A stretch of 64,000 bases of DNA from Candidatus Bathyarchaeota archaeon. GTDB taxonomy: Archaea > Thermoproteota > Bathyarchaeia > Bathyarchaeales > Bathycorpusculaceae. Positions 18,558 through 28,103 of the stretch are shown piece after piece. A model generated the notes under the pieces. It saw nothing but the letters and a program-made list of their open reading frames with translations, ran no database searches and was not told where the DNA came from. Each line of letters opens with the position of its first letter. The stretch's first letter is position 1. Position numbers and translations under genes: made by a program. The stretch is taken from positions 62,001 through 126,000 of the forward strand of contig JAOZHY010000048.1 of the NCBI GenBank assembly GCA_026014595.1. Direction: 5' to 3'.

Positions 18558-18703
18558 TATATGAAAAGGCACCATGCAAACATGCTCTTATGTATAACAG
18601 TATAATTTTTGGCGCATGTTGCAGTTTTGAACAGCGAATCACAACTCACCAAAAGTCTTATGAGCAAATCCAGCGGAAAGAGGTGGTTAAGGAAGAGATT
18701 AAT

Positions 18704-19045
18704 TTGGTTTATTGCACAAAATGTGGCACTAGAAACGAAGACGATGCTACCGTTTGCATTAACTGCGGCGCGCTTCTCCATGGTGCAGGTGTGGAGGAGA
18801 GGCGCTACAGGAGATACTGGCGGTATGAAGGTGACTATTACCGTTATCGTCGAAGAGGCGGAGCCATGGGAGCCTTGGTCCTGGGCGTAATAATCCTCAT
18901 TATAGGCTTCGCTCTTTTGCTGTCGATAACCTATGGGGTAACGTTAGACTGGAACTTCCTGTGGGCGATTGTCCTGCTTCTTGCTGGCATTTGGCTCCTT
19001 GTGCGCGCGTTGCTCTGGCATCGCAAATTTGAAGCACGTAGGTAA
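18704..19045 (+). CDS. zinc-ribbon protein with two membrane helices
   Basis: I place the start at TTG 18704, behind AAGGAAGAG, giving a protein of 113 residues. This begins exactly at a zinc ribbon YCTKCGTRNEDDATVCINCG. An Arg/Tyr-rich linker (RRYRRYWRY...) and two hydrophobic helices (GALVLGVIILIIGFALLL and FLWAIVLLLAGIWLLV) follow. An in-frame extension back to 18554 would overlap elp3 and looks non-coding. The layout is common in archaea; its role is unknown. Confidence 0.8.
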   Translation: MVYCTKCGTRNEDDATVCINCGALLHGAGVEERRYRRYWRYEGDYYRYRRRGGAMGALVLGVIILIIGFALLLSITYGVTLDWNFLWAIVLLLAGIWLLVRALLWHRKFEARR

Positions 19046-19180
19046 AGGCATGTTTTCCATTTTTTCATTTCAACTCGTTAAGCAGCAAAGCGACCGCGGA
19101 TGCACGTTTGTTCATTTTTGTGCACAAAAAAGTTATATTAACTCCCGCTGAAAGGTGTAGGTTATTACGGAAGAGTCGGC

Positions 19181-20809
19181 ATGGTTAAGTACATTTTCGT
19201 AACGGGCGGCGTTTTAAGCTCGGTTGGTAAGGGGATTTTAACGTCTTCCATTGGTAAGATGCTTCAAACCCGAGGGCTAAAACCCACAGTAATCAAAATC
19301 GACCCGTACGTGAACGTTGACGCTGGAACCATGAACCCTTACATGCACGGGGAAGTCTTTGTTACAGACGACGGCGGCGAAACCGACCTGGACTTAGGCT
19401 GGTACGAGCGCTTCTTGGATCTAAGTCTGAAACGGGAAAACAACCTCACCACGGGACTGGTGTATAAAACGGTTATCGAGAAGGAACGGCGCGGCGACTT
19501 CCTCGGCCGCTGCGTCCAGATAGTGCCCCATGTGACCAACGAGATAAAATACCGCATAAAAAACGTGGCTAAAGCCGCCAACGCTGATGTCGTCCTGACA
19601 GAGGTCGGCGGCACGGTGGGCGACATTGAAGGCTTGCCCTTCCTTGAAGCAATCAGGCAAATGCGGTTGGAAGAAGGTTTCGAGAACACTCTTTACGTGC
19701 ATGTGGCACTGGTGCCAGTTTTGGACGTGACCATGGAGTTGAAGACCAAGCCGCTACAACATAGCGTCAACGAGCTCAGACGCATCGGTATTCAACCCGA
19801 CATCATAGTGGCAAGAAGCCCGAAAATGATTGATGCTGAAGCCCTGCACAAGATAGCCTTGTTCGGCACAATTCCAGAAAACGCAGTCTTCTGCTCCTAT
19901 AACGCTGAAACCGTGTATCAGGTGCCTCTGATGCTCGATAAGCAAGGCATGGGCGACTTCATCTGTCAAAGACTTGGTTACGACTGCACTAAGAAAGACT
20001 TCGACGAGTGGCAAAAATTCGTTGATGCGGTTTTGAAACCTGAACATGAAGTCAGCGTCGCGCTTATAGGCAAGTACGCTGGACTGACCGACAGCTACGT
20101 CAGCATGAGCGAGGCACTGCGGCACGGCGGCGCAGCCTGCAAAACCCGAGTCTGCATCAACTATTTGGAAGCGGAAAAACTGGAGCGGGAACCCGAATGC
20201 GTTAAAGATTTAGGCAACTTTGACGGCGTATTCGTTCCGTACGGCTTCGGTCCCAGAGGCACAGAAGGAAAAATCGCCGCCATCAAGTACGCCAGAGAAA
20301 ACGACATACCTTTCCTTGGCGTATGCTACGGCTTCCAGTTGGCCGTCATCGAGTTCGCCCGAAACGTCTGCGGATTAGAAGGCGCCAACAGCACCGAAAT
20401 TAACCCGAATTCCCCACATCCAGTAATTGACCTTATGCCTGAGCAGCAGGGAGTGGAGTACAAGGGCGCCACCATGCGGTTGGGCGCGCACAAGATAATT
20501 CTGGAGCAGGGCACCTTGGCATATGACTTGTACCAGTGTGAAGAAATTTATGAGCGACATCGTCACAGGTTTGAAGTTAACCTTGACTACTTGGAGATTC
20601 TGAAGAAAAACGGCTTACGCTTTTCAGGCAGAAGCACGGATGGCAAAAGAATGGAAACGTTGGAGTTGCCCGGCAACTACTTTTTCTTCGCTTCGCAGTT
20701 CCACGGCGAATTCAAAAGCCGCCCTGGCAATCCCTCCCCTGCATACTATGGCTTCATTCGAGCCTGCATAGACAAGAAGCTGGGAAAGCCAAAAGCCGCT
20801 AAACCCTAA
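19181..20809 (+). CDS. pyrG: CTP synthase
   Basis: PyrG makes CTP from UTP, ATP and glutamine. The 542 residues match family length. The N-terminal amidoligase has [34 protein letters not shown] and [11 protein letters not shown]. The C-terminal glutaminase has nucleophile Cys in [17 protein letters not shown] and the distal His-Glu in [15 protein letters not shown]-like TTATATTAA lies about 45 bases before the ATG. Confidence 0.98.
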   Translation: MVKYIFVTGGVLSSVGKGILTSSIGKMLQTRGLKPTVIKIDPYVNVDAGTMNPYMHGEVFVTDDGGETDLDLGWYERFLDLSLKRENNLTTGLVYKTVIEKERRGDFLGRCVQIVPHVTNEIKYRIKNVAKAANADVVLTEVGGTVGDIEGLPFLEAIRQMRLEEGFENTLYVHVALVPVLDVTMELKTKPLQHSVNELRRIGIQPDIIVARSPKMIDAEALHKIALFGTIPENAVFCSYNAETVYQVPLMLDKQGMGDFICQRLGYDCTKKDFDEWQKFVDAVLKPEHEVSVALIGKYAGLTDSYVSMSEALRHGGAACKTRVCINYLEAEKLEREPECVKDLGNFDGVFVPYGFGPRGTEGKIAAIKYARENDIPFLGVCYGFQLAVIEFARNVCGLEGANSTEINPNSPHPVIDLMPEQQGVEYKGATMRLGAHKIILEQGTLAYDLYQCEEIYERHRHRFEVNLDYLEILKKNGLRFSGRSTDGKRMETLELPGNYFFFASQFHGEFKSRPGNPSPAYYGFIRACIDKKLGKPKAAKP

Positions 20810-20876
20810 GCAGTAAACAGATTACAAAAAGGTTGGGGAGCCTACCAGCGCTTAACGCAGAAGCTCTTTTGCATGC

Positions 20877-21299
20877 TTATTTTGAGGGGCGATAGAGTTC
20901 CTTCATCTCGGGAAGCAATTCAGGAACTGCGAAAGCGATGTCAAGGTAGGTTATCATGCCAGCGATTCTGCCGTCTCTTGTCACTGGCAAGTGCTTGATT
21001 TTCCAGTCTTTCATAAGTTTAGCCGCTTCTTCAACGGTTGCGTTTTCTTCAATCGTCACTAACGGGTTAGTGTATATCGCTCGGGCAATGACAACTTTGG
21101 GGTCTAAGCCTTGCTCAACCATGCGCACTATTACGTCTCGTATTGTTATGATGCCGGTGGGTTTGGCGCTCTGCACCACAATCACGTAGTCAACGTTATA
21201 TTTGCTCATTGTTGAAACTATTTCTTGGGCAGTTGACTCGTTCCTGAAAACATGGACGTTTGTTGACATCAGGTCTTTTACCAGGATATTTTTTGCCAT
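20877..21299 (-). CDS. tandem CBS-domain protein, copy 1
   Basis: The 140-residue protein is made of two CBS motifs (KDLMSTNVHVFRNESTAQEI and AIYTNPLVTIEENATVEEAA), each followed by the usual IITIRDV/MITYLDI strand. CBS pairs bind adenosyl nucleotides and act as energy sensors, or as DNA-binding adaptors in archaea. A close paralogue lies at 21453-21875 on the same strand, 150 bases away. Confidence 0.9.
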   Translation of the reverse strand: MAKNILVKDLMSTNVHVFRNESTAQEIVSTMSKYNVDYVIVVQSAKPTGIITIRDVIVRMVEQGLDPKVVIARAIYTNPLVTIEENATVEEAAKLMKDWKIKHLPVTRDGRIAGMITYLDIAFAVPELLPEMKELYRPSK

Positions 21300-21452
21300 T
21301 CAGGTTTTTCTCCTAACGTCTATGACAGATACGCTGGGGATTTATCAATTTTTTGCATAGTAACTCAAATTACGCGGTTTTCAGAGGACAAGTCAGCGAT
21401 AGACCAAAAGAATAGCCTACTCCACAGGGAAATCAACTGTTAAAAAGGGGAA

Positions 21453-21875
21453 CTATTGCGCTGGTCGGCAGAGGCTCTCCATAACCGAAAGCAGAGTCGG
21501 CACCTGAAACACGATGTCCGTGTAAGTCAATACGCCCACAAGTTTATCGCCGTCCATAACAGGTAAAGTTTTCACCTTTTTCTGAACCATCAGGTTCGCA
21601 GCCTCCTCGACTGTGGCAGACGCGTCAATGGCCACCAGTGGCGAGGTCATGATTTGCCTCGCAGTCACGGCTCGCGGCGACAAGCATTGCACTGCGAGCT
21701 TTTCCAAGACATCGCGAAGCGTTATGATACCCACGGGTCTCTCAGCTTGGACCACAATTATTGAGCTTATGTCAAACTTGCTCATGGTAGCAACCACTTC
21801 TTGGGCGGTTGTGTCTGGGCGAACTACCTGAACGTTCTTGGACATGATGTCTCTGACAGGAACTAAACTAGCCAT
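21453..21875 (-). CDS. tandem CBS-domain protein, copy 2
   Basis: This 140-residue paralogue of the neighbouring CBS gene has the same two-motif layout (RDIMSKNVQVVRPDTTAQEV; QIMTSPLVAIDASATVEEAA) and the same C-terminal length. Start is placed at ATG 21875, which aligns with the start of the paralogue; an upstream ATG at 21908 adds an unrelated 11 residues. The pair probably arose by local duplication. Ligand unknown, presumably AMP/ATP/SAM. Confidence 0.9.
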   Translation of the reverse strand: MASLVPVRDIMSKNVQVVRPDTTAQEVVATMSKFDISSIIVVQAERPVGIITLRDVLEKLAVQCLSPRAVTARQIMTSPLVAIDASATVEEAANLMVQKKVKTLPVMDGDKLVGVLTYTDIVFQVPTLLSVMESLCRPAQ

Positions 21876-21997
21876 ACAAATCCTCCATAAACTAAGATAC
21901 CAAAGCAAGCCTGCCGATTTATCTGTTTTGTTTCCGCTGCCTCAGCCAGTGTTTAAAGGGAAGACCCGCCATAATTCTTTGCAGGTGAGGCAGGCTT

Positions 21998-22504
21998 TTG
22001 AGTAGCAGTGAACCCTCAACTGGCAGTTTTCAAACCAGACTTGACACGGCGAAGAGCTACGCTGAGGTTTGGCAAATAGTCAAAGACACCGTTGCGTTTG
22101 TCTTAGGCGAACGAAGAAGCAGCATGATGTTGTTCTTGGACGATTTGCCCCTTCAACTGGGCGCGTATCACATGGTCGGAACCAACAACATCGTCCTGAA
22201 CCGGGCGCTGGTTGAAATCGTCGAAGCAGCGATAACCTCTAAACGCATAGTGAACGCGCTTGTCTACAACCTTCTGTTGCATGAGTACCTGCACGCGCTC
22301 GGCGAACTCTCGGAAGTCAAGGTTAGGCGCAGAGTCGTGGAAGTCGCCGTGAAATGCTTCGGCGAAGAACACATCGCCACCGTTATCGCCCGCAAGACAC
22401 CGTGGATACTGCTCAGGAACGTGCCTCTCGGGTCTGTCAGCGCGCCGAAGCGTGTAATGGAGATTGTGAAAGACTTCGAGAAAGCGGGCAAATATATAGT
22501 CTGA
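21998..22504 (+). CDS. HExxH-containing protein, possible zinc peptidase
   Basis: The TTG-started 168-residue protein has a central HEYLHALGEL motif (around residue 90) that fits the HExxH zinc-protease signature. The helix before it (IVNALVYNLLL) matches the active-site helix of small archaeal peptidase-like families. No signal peptide is present, so it would be cytosolic. The downstream third zinc ligand is not certain: Glu or His residues follow in KCFGEEHIATV. Its 3' end overlaps the convergent neighbour by 68 bases. Confidence 0.7.
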   Translation: MSSSEPSTGSFQTRLDTAKSYAEVWQIVKDTVAFVLGERRSSMMLFLDDLPLQLGAYHMVGTNNIVLNRALVEIVEAAITSKRIVNALVYNLLLHEYLHALGELSEVKVRRRVVEVAVKCFGEEHIATVIARKTPWILLRNVPLGSVSAPKRVMEIVKDFEKAGKYIV

Positions 22505-23486
22505 AGTGCAGAAGGGATTTGAACCGAACATATCTCTGTTTCTTGCGTGTTTGCGACTTACGGCTTTTTATCATCTGAACCTTCGTCCGAGAACTTCTGC
22601 GCCTCAACAGTAATAAAGCAACAGCTAGTCCAAAGATGACTAGTACAATCACTGCTACAATCTGCGTCTCTGATGCTATGGAATTCTTGTTGTTGGAGTC
22701 TGGAGATTGCGTGGGTGAAGATGGAGTGCTGCCAGAAGGAGTTGGAGTAGACGGCGAATCAGTTCCCGAAAGAACTGGTTCTTCAGCTTGGACCAGAAGG
22801 GAGTAGCTGTAGATTTTCTTGTCTGGAGATACCTCAGACTGATTGAGGTCAAATGCGCCAACTCTGAACGAGGTAACGCCGGAGGGGGTCAAAGAGGTAG
22901 GGCTCAAGGGGTCAGTATATCCCACTGCGACTACGATGCCTGAGGCATTGAAAAACGTTCCCACTACACGAATGTTAGTAGCTGTTTGGCTGCCCACATT
23001 TTTAATGGTGCCACTCGCCCAATAGGCGCCTTCCCGGTCGACTCCTCCTGAACTGCTTTCGATAATCAAATCTGGATATTGACGTTTACTAGTAACATTC
23101 GCGTGGGTAACCGTAAACTCCACACGGTCAATGCCAAGCGAAAGCCAACTCAAGTCACCAGTGCGACTGTTCTGCGGATCAAATTGCATGTAAAAAGGAG
23201 CTTTTTGTTGGGGCTGAAGATACTTTACCCAGACGAAGCAGGGGTAGGAGTATGCTGAAGGCTCTCCATCACTAGTGTAGACAGTTCCACTCATAACAAC
23301 GGTATCTATCGTGTTGGAACCAATATTTTGTACTTCGCCAACAACATCAAAACCGCCGAATGAGTCAACATACCAACTGTAAGTCAGCACCTTAATGTTT
23401 TCTGGCTGGCTTGATACTTGTGGAACAAGGGCTAAACCTAAAGATGCCAACATGAAGAAAACAAAGAAGAAACGGTTCTTCCTCAA
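22437..23486 (-). CDS. secreted FxLYD-type protein with C-terminal anchor
   Basis: The 349-residue frame has a signal peptide (FFFVFFMLASLGLALV) and two beta-sandwich repeats of the FxLYD type (FDVVGEVQNIGSNTIDTVVM; ASGTIKNVGSQTATNIRVVG). A Ser/Thr/Pro-rich stalk (SPSTPTPSGSTPSSPTQ) and a transmembrane helix (IVAVIVLVIFGLAVALLLL) with Arg anchor follow. The basic 45-residue tail after the helix overlaps the 3' end of the opposite gene and includes a tRNA-like scrap near 22505-22530. The original stop may thus have been lost. Confidence 0.78.
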   Translation of the reverse strand: MRKNRFFFVFFMLASLGLALVPQVSSQPENIKVLTYSWYVDSFGGFDVVGEVQNIGSNTIDTVVMSGTVYTSDGEPSAYSYPCFVWVKYLQPQQKAPFYMQFDPQNSRTGDLSWLSLGIDRVEFTVTHANVTSKRQYPDLIIESSSGGVDREGAYWASGTIKNVGSQTATNIRVVGTFFNASGIVVAVGYTDPLSPTSLTPSGVTSFRVGAFDLNQSEVSPDKKIYSYSLLVQAEEPVLSGTDSPSTPTPSGSTPSSPTQSPDSNNKNSIASETQIVAVIVLVIFGLAVALLLLRRRSSRTKVQMIKSRKSQTRKKQRYVRFKSLLHFRLYICPLSRSLSQSPLHASAR

Positions 23487-23839
23487 ACCTTAACCCCCCT
23501 TCCATTCATAGACATTAACAAAATAACGGTGTAGTATAAAACAGTTTTTAAAAACATGCCAAATTTGCTGCAAAGACGCGGCCGCAGGTGTTGTCTATTT
23601 TTCTAATTGCGTTTGTTGGAGTTTGGCAGCTAACATCGTGATGCCCGTTGAAGACGTGAAGGTTGAGCCTTGTGTTTTCAGAGACCTGCCGTTTTTCTAA
23701 CGTATGGATTATGTTTCCCCACATGTTGCTAGCTTCGCAGGTTTAACTTTTGTTATAAAGATAAAATCGGCGGATTTGGACAAAATATATAATTGCGGCT
23801 GATTTTATCTCATCGCTTAGTTGATGGTGTAAAAGCAGC
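23487..23839. promoter_or_regulatory. 353-bp divergent promoter region
   Basis: No convincing gene is present. A TATA-like TTTTATACT on the minus strand (23534-23543) lies about 50 bases before the FxLYD gene. A strong TATATAA on the plus strand (23787-23793) lies about 50 bases before the flippase-like gene. The roughly 240 bases between hold only very short frames under 20 codons. Confidence 0.6.
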
Positions 23840-24937
23840 ATGGAATCGCCAAAGCCGAAAGTAACGTGGAAAACGGTGCTGTTTCCACTAATAGGCTTAG
23901 CCGCGTTCTTCCTGTACATCTACCTTTTTCAGGTGGATATTCCAGTCATAATCAGCACAGCCACACGCGCTGACCCAATTCCATACGCCATAGCCGTAGT
24001 AGCCAGCTTGGTTGAAGTGCTCTTCTTCTCCGCCTCATGGCGAGTTTTGGTGAACTTCCTCAAAATCAAACTCTCGTTGGTGAGGTCCTACCTCTTCGTG
24101 TGGTATGGCATATTCGTGGACACCATAATTCCTGCTGAATCAATCAGCGGAGAAGCTCTACGTGTATATCTGATAACGAAGGAGGAGGGTGAACAAACAT
24201 GCGGAAGAGCGGTTGCTTCTCTTGTTGCCCACAGGCTTTTAGGCATGGGAATGAACGTTGCCGTGCTTATAGCGGGCATGGCGCTGCTTTTCACCGAAAC
24301 CCAAATTGATCCCTTGATTTTCAATCTAATTCTTTTCCTGACGGGAGGAATCACACTCACGTTACTCGTTATAATGCTTTTCTCGTTTAAGGAGCAATGG
24401 AGCTTGAAGGTAATCGATTGGCTGGTTCGCGCTGGAAAATTCATAACGCGGGGCAGATGGCACCTGCAACTGGCAAAAATTAAGGAAGACGCATGCAGAA
24501 TAGCCACAAGCTTTCACGATTCAATGAAAGAGTTTAGGCACAGCCCCAAACCTCTTGTATCTTCCTTTTTCTATCTTGCAATAACATGGATTTTCAGCTT
24601 GAGCATACCATACCTAGTTTTCATGTCGCTGAGGGTTTCAGTTTCATGGAGTATAATCTTCATAACCTCGGCGATAGTTTTAGCTGTTAAATCCATACCT
24701 TTAGGTGTCCCGTTTGAGGTCGGTCTTCCAGAGATAACCATGACTACCCTTTACACGTCGCTTTTAGCACCAACAATGGGACTTCAAGCTGCGGCTGGAA
24801 TAAGCGCTACAGCAACCATCCTCACCAGACTCATAACGCTCTGGTTCCGTTTCTTCGTGGGGTTTCTGGCGCAGCAGTGGCTTGAACTGAAGCCCATAAT
24901 AGCCTCGGCGAACAGCATCAGCGTGGAAAAAGCCTAA
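23840..24937 (+). CDS. flippase-like (UPF0104/LPG-synthase TM) protein, copy 2
   Basis: The 365-residue polytopic protein has the family motif WYGIFVDTIIPAESISGEAL and the later IPLGVPFEVGLPEITM. It aligns in order with the protein at 15065-16153 (SASWRVL/TASWKTI, RLITLWFRFFVGF/RSVTYWIPLLIGY). It has its own TATA box. It is followed closely by a RimI-type gene, probably independent. Members of this family act on lipid-linked sugars or amino acids at the membrane; which one here is unknown. Confidence 0.87.
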   Translation: MESPKPKVTWKTVLFPLIGLAAFFLYIYLFQVDIPVIISTATRADPIPYAIAVVASLVEVLFFSASWRVLVNFLKIKLSLVRSYLFVWYGIFVDTIIPAESISGEALRVYLITKEEGEQTCGRAVASLVAHRLLGMGMNVAVLIAGMALLFTETQIDPLIFNLILFLTGGITLTLLVIMLFSFKEQWSLKVIDWLVRAGKFITRGRWHLQLAKIKEDACRIATSFHDSMKEFRHSPKPLVSSFFYLAITWIFSLSIPYLVFMSLRVSVSWSIIFITSAIVLAVKSIPLGVPFEVGLPEITMTTLYTSLLAPTMGLQAAAGISATATILTRLITLWFRFFVGFLAQQWLELKPIIASANSISVEKA

Positions 24938-24973
24938 AATCACTCGTCAACCTTCATTTTCTTGAGGAACCAC

Positions 24974-25423
24974 ATGGAAATAACCATTGAAGACCTGTCC
25001 ATCAGGATGCTGGATAAGCTTTACGAGATAGAGAAACAATGCTTCGAGAAAGAAGCGTTTACAAAGCAGCAAATAGCCTATTTGGTGGGTGACTACAACT
25101 CCATTGGACTCGCGGCACGCGTAGACAGCGAAATTGTCGGGTTCGCGATAGCGCGAGTGGACATCAGAAGAAACATGCGGTTTGGGCACATACTTACCGT
25201 GGATGTGGTTCCTGCATATCGTCGGAAAGGAATAGCGCGGAAACTGCTCACGCAAATCGAAGACATTCTCGGGCAAAAAGGCGCCAAAGAATGCCGTCTG
25301 GAAGTGAGGGAAAACAACGCTGCCGCTTTAAGCCTCTACGAAAAGCTTGGATACAAGAAAGTGGGCAAGCTTGAAAAATACTACGGCGACGCACATGGCT
25401 TATATCTGAGAAAAATCCTGTAG
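24974..25423 (+). CDS. rimI: RimI-type N-terminal acetyltransferase (GNAT)
   Basis: The 149-residue GNAT has the acetyl-CoA loop VVPAYRRKGIARKLL and the RimI-like strand CRLEVRENNAAALSLYEKLG. The final motif is KVGKLEKYYGDAHGLYLRK, typical of archaeal Nat/RimI enzymes that acetylate protein N-termini. ATG 24974 is preferred over the TTG at 24962 because GAGGAA sits at the right distance before the ATG. Confidence 0.88.
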   Translation: MEITIEDLSIRMLDKLYEIEKQCFEKEAFTKQQIAYLVGDYNSIGLAARVDSEIVGFAIARVDIRRNMRFGHILTVDVVPAYRRKGIARKLLTQIEDILGQKGAKECRLEVRENNAAALSLYEKLGYKKVGKLEKYYGDAHGLYLRKIL

Positions 25424-25588
25424 TGGCTAACAACCCCAAATCACGGAAACAGCAAAAACGTGACTGCTGAATGTGGGTTTGACATTGAACTTGAACTCTG
25501 GTCTCATGCGGACATAACGGTACATTAAAGTTTTCGACATAAACGTTTAAAAACTATGATGCGATTAGCTTATGTTGGTGGGGGAGAA

Positions 25589-25858
25589 ATGGGAGCATCC
25601 CGAATCAGAAAAAACAGCGAACAGACGTTGGTTCGAACACTTGTTGTTCTTATCCGCAACACCACTTGGCGATGCGGCAAACTTGAAAAATCCATCGTTC
25701 ACCACCTCTATAAACGGCACGTAACTCTTGGAAAAATTGGCGTATCCGTCAGGGACATCATGCAAAACCTGAACCTCGGCGGCGAGAAAAAAGACGAGTG
25801 CTTGGACGCGCTTAAGAGGCTTGAAAAAAGGAATATTGTGAAGCTGATGCCACTGTAA
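25589..25858 (+). CDS. small predicted winged-helix-like protein
   Basis: The 89-residue basic protein starts at ATG behind GGTGGGGGAGA. Its helices (QTLVRTLVVLIRNT; IVHHLYKRHVTLGKIG; VSVRDIMQNLNLG; ECLDALKRLEKRNIVKLMPL) and the closing short strand resemble a winged helix in which the third and fourth helices pair. No homology beyond that is claimed. It is a lone gene, convergent with the downstream membrane protein. Confidence 0.6.
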   Translation: MGASRIRKNSEQTLVRTLVVLIRNTTWRCGKLEKSIVHHLYKRHVTLGKIGVSVRDIMQNLNLGGEKKDECLDALKRLEKRNIVKLMPL

Positions 25859-25888
25859 GCTCAGCCGTTTTGGTGCATAACCAAGCTT

Positions 25889-26446
25889 TTATTTTGCCAA
25901 CTCTTTTGCGCTTGCAACCCACTTGTCAACGATTTTCGGCGATATTTTCAGTTTCTTAGCAATGTCTTCCGCGGAAGCTTTGGCTAATTCGTCAACGTTG
26001 CTTATTCCTATGGCTTTCAATTGTTCAGCTCTTTTTTCGCCGATGCCTTTCACTTCGGTAAGTTCCAACTTTGGAACAGCTACCGTTTCGGAAGGTGTTG
26101 GAGTGAGCACTGGCATTGGAGCAATCACTGGCGCTGGAATCGATGTTGGCGACTGGGGCAAAATCGGCGTCTGCGTAGCGGTTGAGTTCTCCACCTTGTA
26201 TGCTTCTTTTTCGTGAACGTCTCCTGTGACTGGCTGCTGAGGCGGCGGCGTGGTAACTGCAGGTTGAGCTGCTACTGTTTTGGTTTTAGGTCTAACGTAG
26301 TAGCCTAAGCCCATGGAAAATAAACCTAGGATGACGGTTGACACTACCCAGAGGTCTCTTTCCGTCTCCATAACCACGAGTGCAGAGACTATTGTTACGA
26401 GAAAAAATACTACGGCTAATACATAAAGAGCATAGTCTAAACGCAT
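25889..26446 (-). CDS. membrane protein with C-terminal helix-hairpin-helix domain
   Basis: In 185 residues there are two N-terminal transmembrane helices (YALYVLAVVFFLVTIVSALVV; WVVSTVILGLFSMGLGYYV), then a Pro/Thr-rich linker of about 75 residues. A compact helix-hairpin-helix pair ends the protein (LTEVKGIGEKRAEQLKAIG; SAEDIAKKLKISPKIVDKW), like the DUF4332/RNA-polymerase-alpha-tail type. The HhH could bind DNA or protein at the inner membrane face. No partner is evident. Confidence 0.75.
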   Translation of the reverse strand: MRLDYALYVLAVVFFLVTIVSALVVMETERDLWVVSTVILGLFSMGLGYYVRPKTKTVAAQPAVTTPPPQQPVTGDVHEKEAYKVENSTATQTPILPQSPTSIPAPVIAPMPVLTPTPSETVAVPKLELTEVKGIGEKRAEQLKAIGISNVDELAKASAEDIAKKLKISPKIVDKWVASAKELAK

Positions 26447-26539
26447 TTTTTATCCCTAGCCTACCTATGCTGTAGAAGACCATTTAAATAATTTTCTCCC
26501 TTTTCTGGAAGATTTACTGTTTCTGTGGCTCCGCATGGT

Positions 26540-27919
26540 TTATTTCAGAAGTTGCTCTTCAGTTGACGGTTGTTTTATTAAATCGTGCTTCATAAGAAGC
26601 TCCGTTGATCGTCTGGCGTTCTGGATAATTGCTGAAGCGCGTTCATAAAGTTCCTGCTTGCTCGGCTTCACTCTCGCCAATCCTTGTTCTATGGATTTTA
26701 ACGCGCAGGCAACTGCTTCTCGGGGATAAACTTCCCATTCCTCCATCCGGGGCAGGATATCTTTCTCATGCATGCCTCTTTCCTCCGCGAACTTCGCCAG
26801 CTCCTGTGCCGCCGCTATGCACATGTCATCCGTAACCGTTCTTGCTTTGACGTCGAGGACTCCGCGGAAGATGGCTGGGAACCCTAAGCTGTTGTTGACT
26901 TGGTTGGGGAAGTCGCTTCTGCCAGTTGCTACGATTAATGCGCCAGCTTCCTCAGCTTCCCATGGCCAGATTTCAGGTATCGGGTTGGCGCACGCGAACA
27001 CCACAGCCTTGTCCGCCATGGTTCGAATCCACTCAGGTTTTATGGTGCCTGGTCCAGGTTTTGAGGCAGCAACCACGGCATCTGCGCCCTTGAACGCTTC
27101 AGGAATGGCGCCTGTTCTGCCTTCGCCGTTGGTTTTCTGAGCTAAATCGTATTTCCACGGGTCTTCCTCACGAGTGATGTCCTCTCTGCCCCTGTGGATT
27201 ACGCCTTTCGTGTCTGCCATTATAATGTTGCCTGGCTTGACGCCCCACCGCATGAGCACATAAGCAGTGCGCATGTTAGCCGCGCCCGCGCCTACCAGAG
27301 TTATCAGCGCTTCATGTGGGTTTTTGCCTGCGATTTTGAACGCATTTATCAATCCCGCCAAGATTACAGTGGCGGTTCCCTGCTGGTCGTCGTGCCACAC
27401 TGGGATTTGCAGGCGTGCCCTCGCGTTTTCGAGGACGCTGAAGCACTTGGGCTTCTCGACGTCCTCAAGGTTTATGCCTCCAAACGACGGTTCCAGCATC
27501 TCGCAAGCACGTACTATTTCGTCGGGATCTTTGGTTTTGAGGCATATGGGAAAAGCGTCTACGCCGCCGAGGTACTTGAACAGGAGCGCTTTGCCTTCCA
27601 TGACGGGCATGGCGGCTTCTGGTCCAATGTCGCCTAAGCCGAGGACTCGGGTGCCGTCCGTGACGACTGCCACGTAGTTCCAGCGGTTGGTAAGCTCAAA
27701 AGATTTGTCAGGGTTGGCTTGAATTTCTTTGCATGGCGCGGCTACGCCTGGCGTGTACCATATGGCGAAGTCGTCTGTGTTTCGTATGGCGCATTTAGGC
27801 ATGACCTGAACCTTGCCTTCATAAAACCTGTGCATGGACGGTGCCAGCAAAGCGGGTTTTTTGGCTTTGGCGAGTAGTTCATCCACGGTGGGCTTTTTTT
27901 CCTTCTTCTCGGCGACCAA
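26540..27919 (-). CDS. maeB: malic enzyme (NAD(P)-dependent, decarboxylating)
   Basis: The enzyme converts malate to pyruvate and CO2 with reduction of NAD(P). The 459 residues match the short MaeB-like form without the phosphotransacetylase domain. The proton-shuttle region reads FAIWYTPGVAAPCKEI, the metal/substrate region GGINLEDVEKPKCF and IPVWHDDQQGTATVILAGL, and the dinucleotide fold LVGAGAANMRTAY. It starts at TTG. It would link C4 acids to pyruvate, which the KorAB/PorAB-type enzymes downstream in the window could use. Confidence 0.93.
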   Translation of the reverse strand: MVAEKKEKKPTVDELLAKAKKPALLAPSMHRFYEGKVQVMPKCAIRNTDDFAIWYTPGVAAPCKEIQANPDKSFELTNRWNYVAVVTDGTRVLGLGDIGPEAAMPVMEGKALLFKYLGGVDAFPICLKTKDPDEIVRACEMLEPSFGGINLEDVEKPKCFSVLENARARLQIPVWHDDQQGTATVILAGLINAFKIAGKNPHEALITLVGAGAANMRTAYVLMRWGVKPGNIIMADTKGVIHRGREDITREEDPWKYDLAQKTNGEGRTGAIPEAFKGADAVVAASKPGPGTIKPEWIRTMADKAVVFACANPIPEIWPWEAEEAGALIVATGRSDFPNQVNNSLGFPAIFRGVLDVKARTVTDDMCIAAAQELAKFAEERGMHEKDILPRMEEWEVYPREAVACALKSIEQGLARVKPSKQELYERASAIIQNARRSTELLMKHDLIKQPSTEEQLLK

Positions 27920-28103
27920 ATGATTTATCTCCTTCCGGTCAAGAAAGGGTTACCTGACCTGTTTTTAACTTTTTGGCATAGAAAAAGTGCAGAAGCAACC
28001 AGTCGCAACATGCAGCAACTAAAAAATCCAAATTACAAAACCCATATAGTAGATTTGGATGAAAAAATAAAAAGCGAAGAAAAAGGCACTCTAACGCACG
28101 AGG

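Noticed and set aside
22504-22530. Possible att partner for tRNA-Leu at 16397
   Set aside because: The match is weak, gapped and on the wrong side of tRNA-Leu for a 3'-end integration border.
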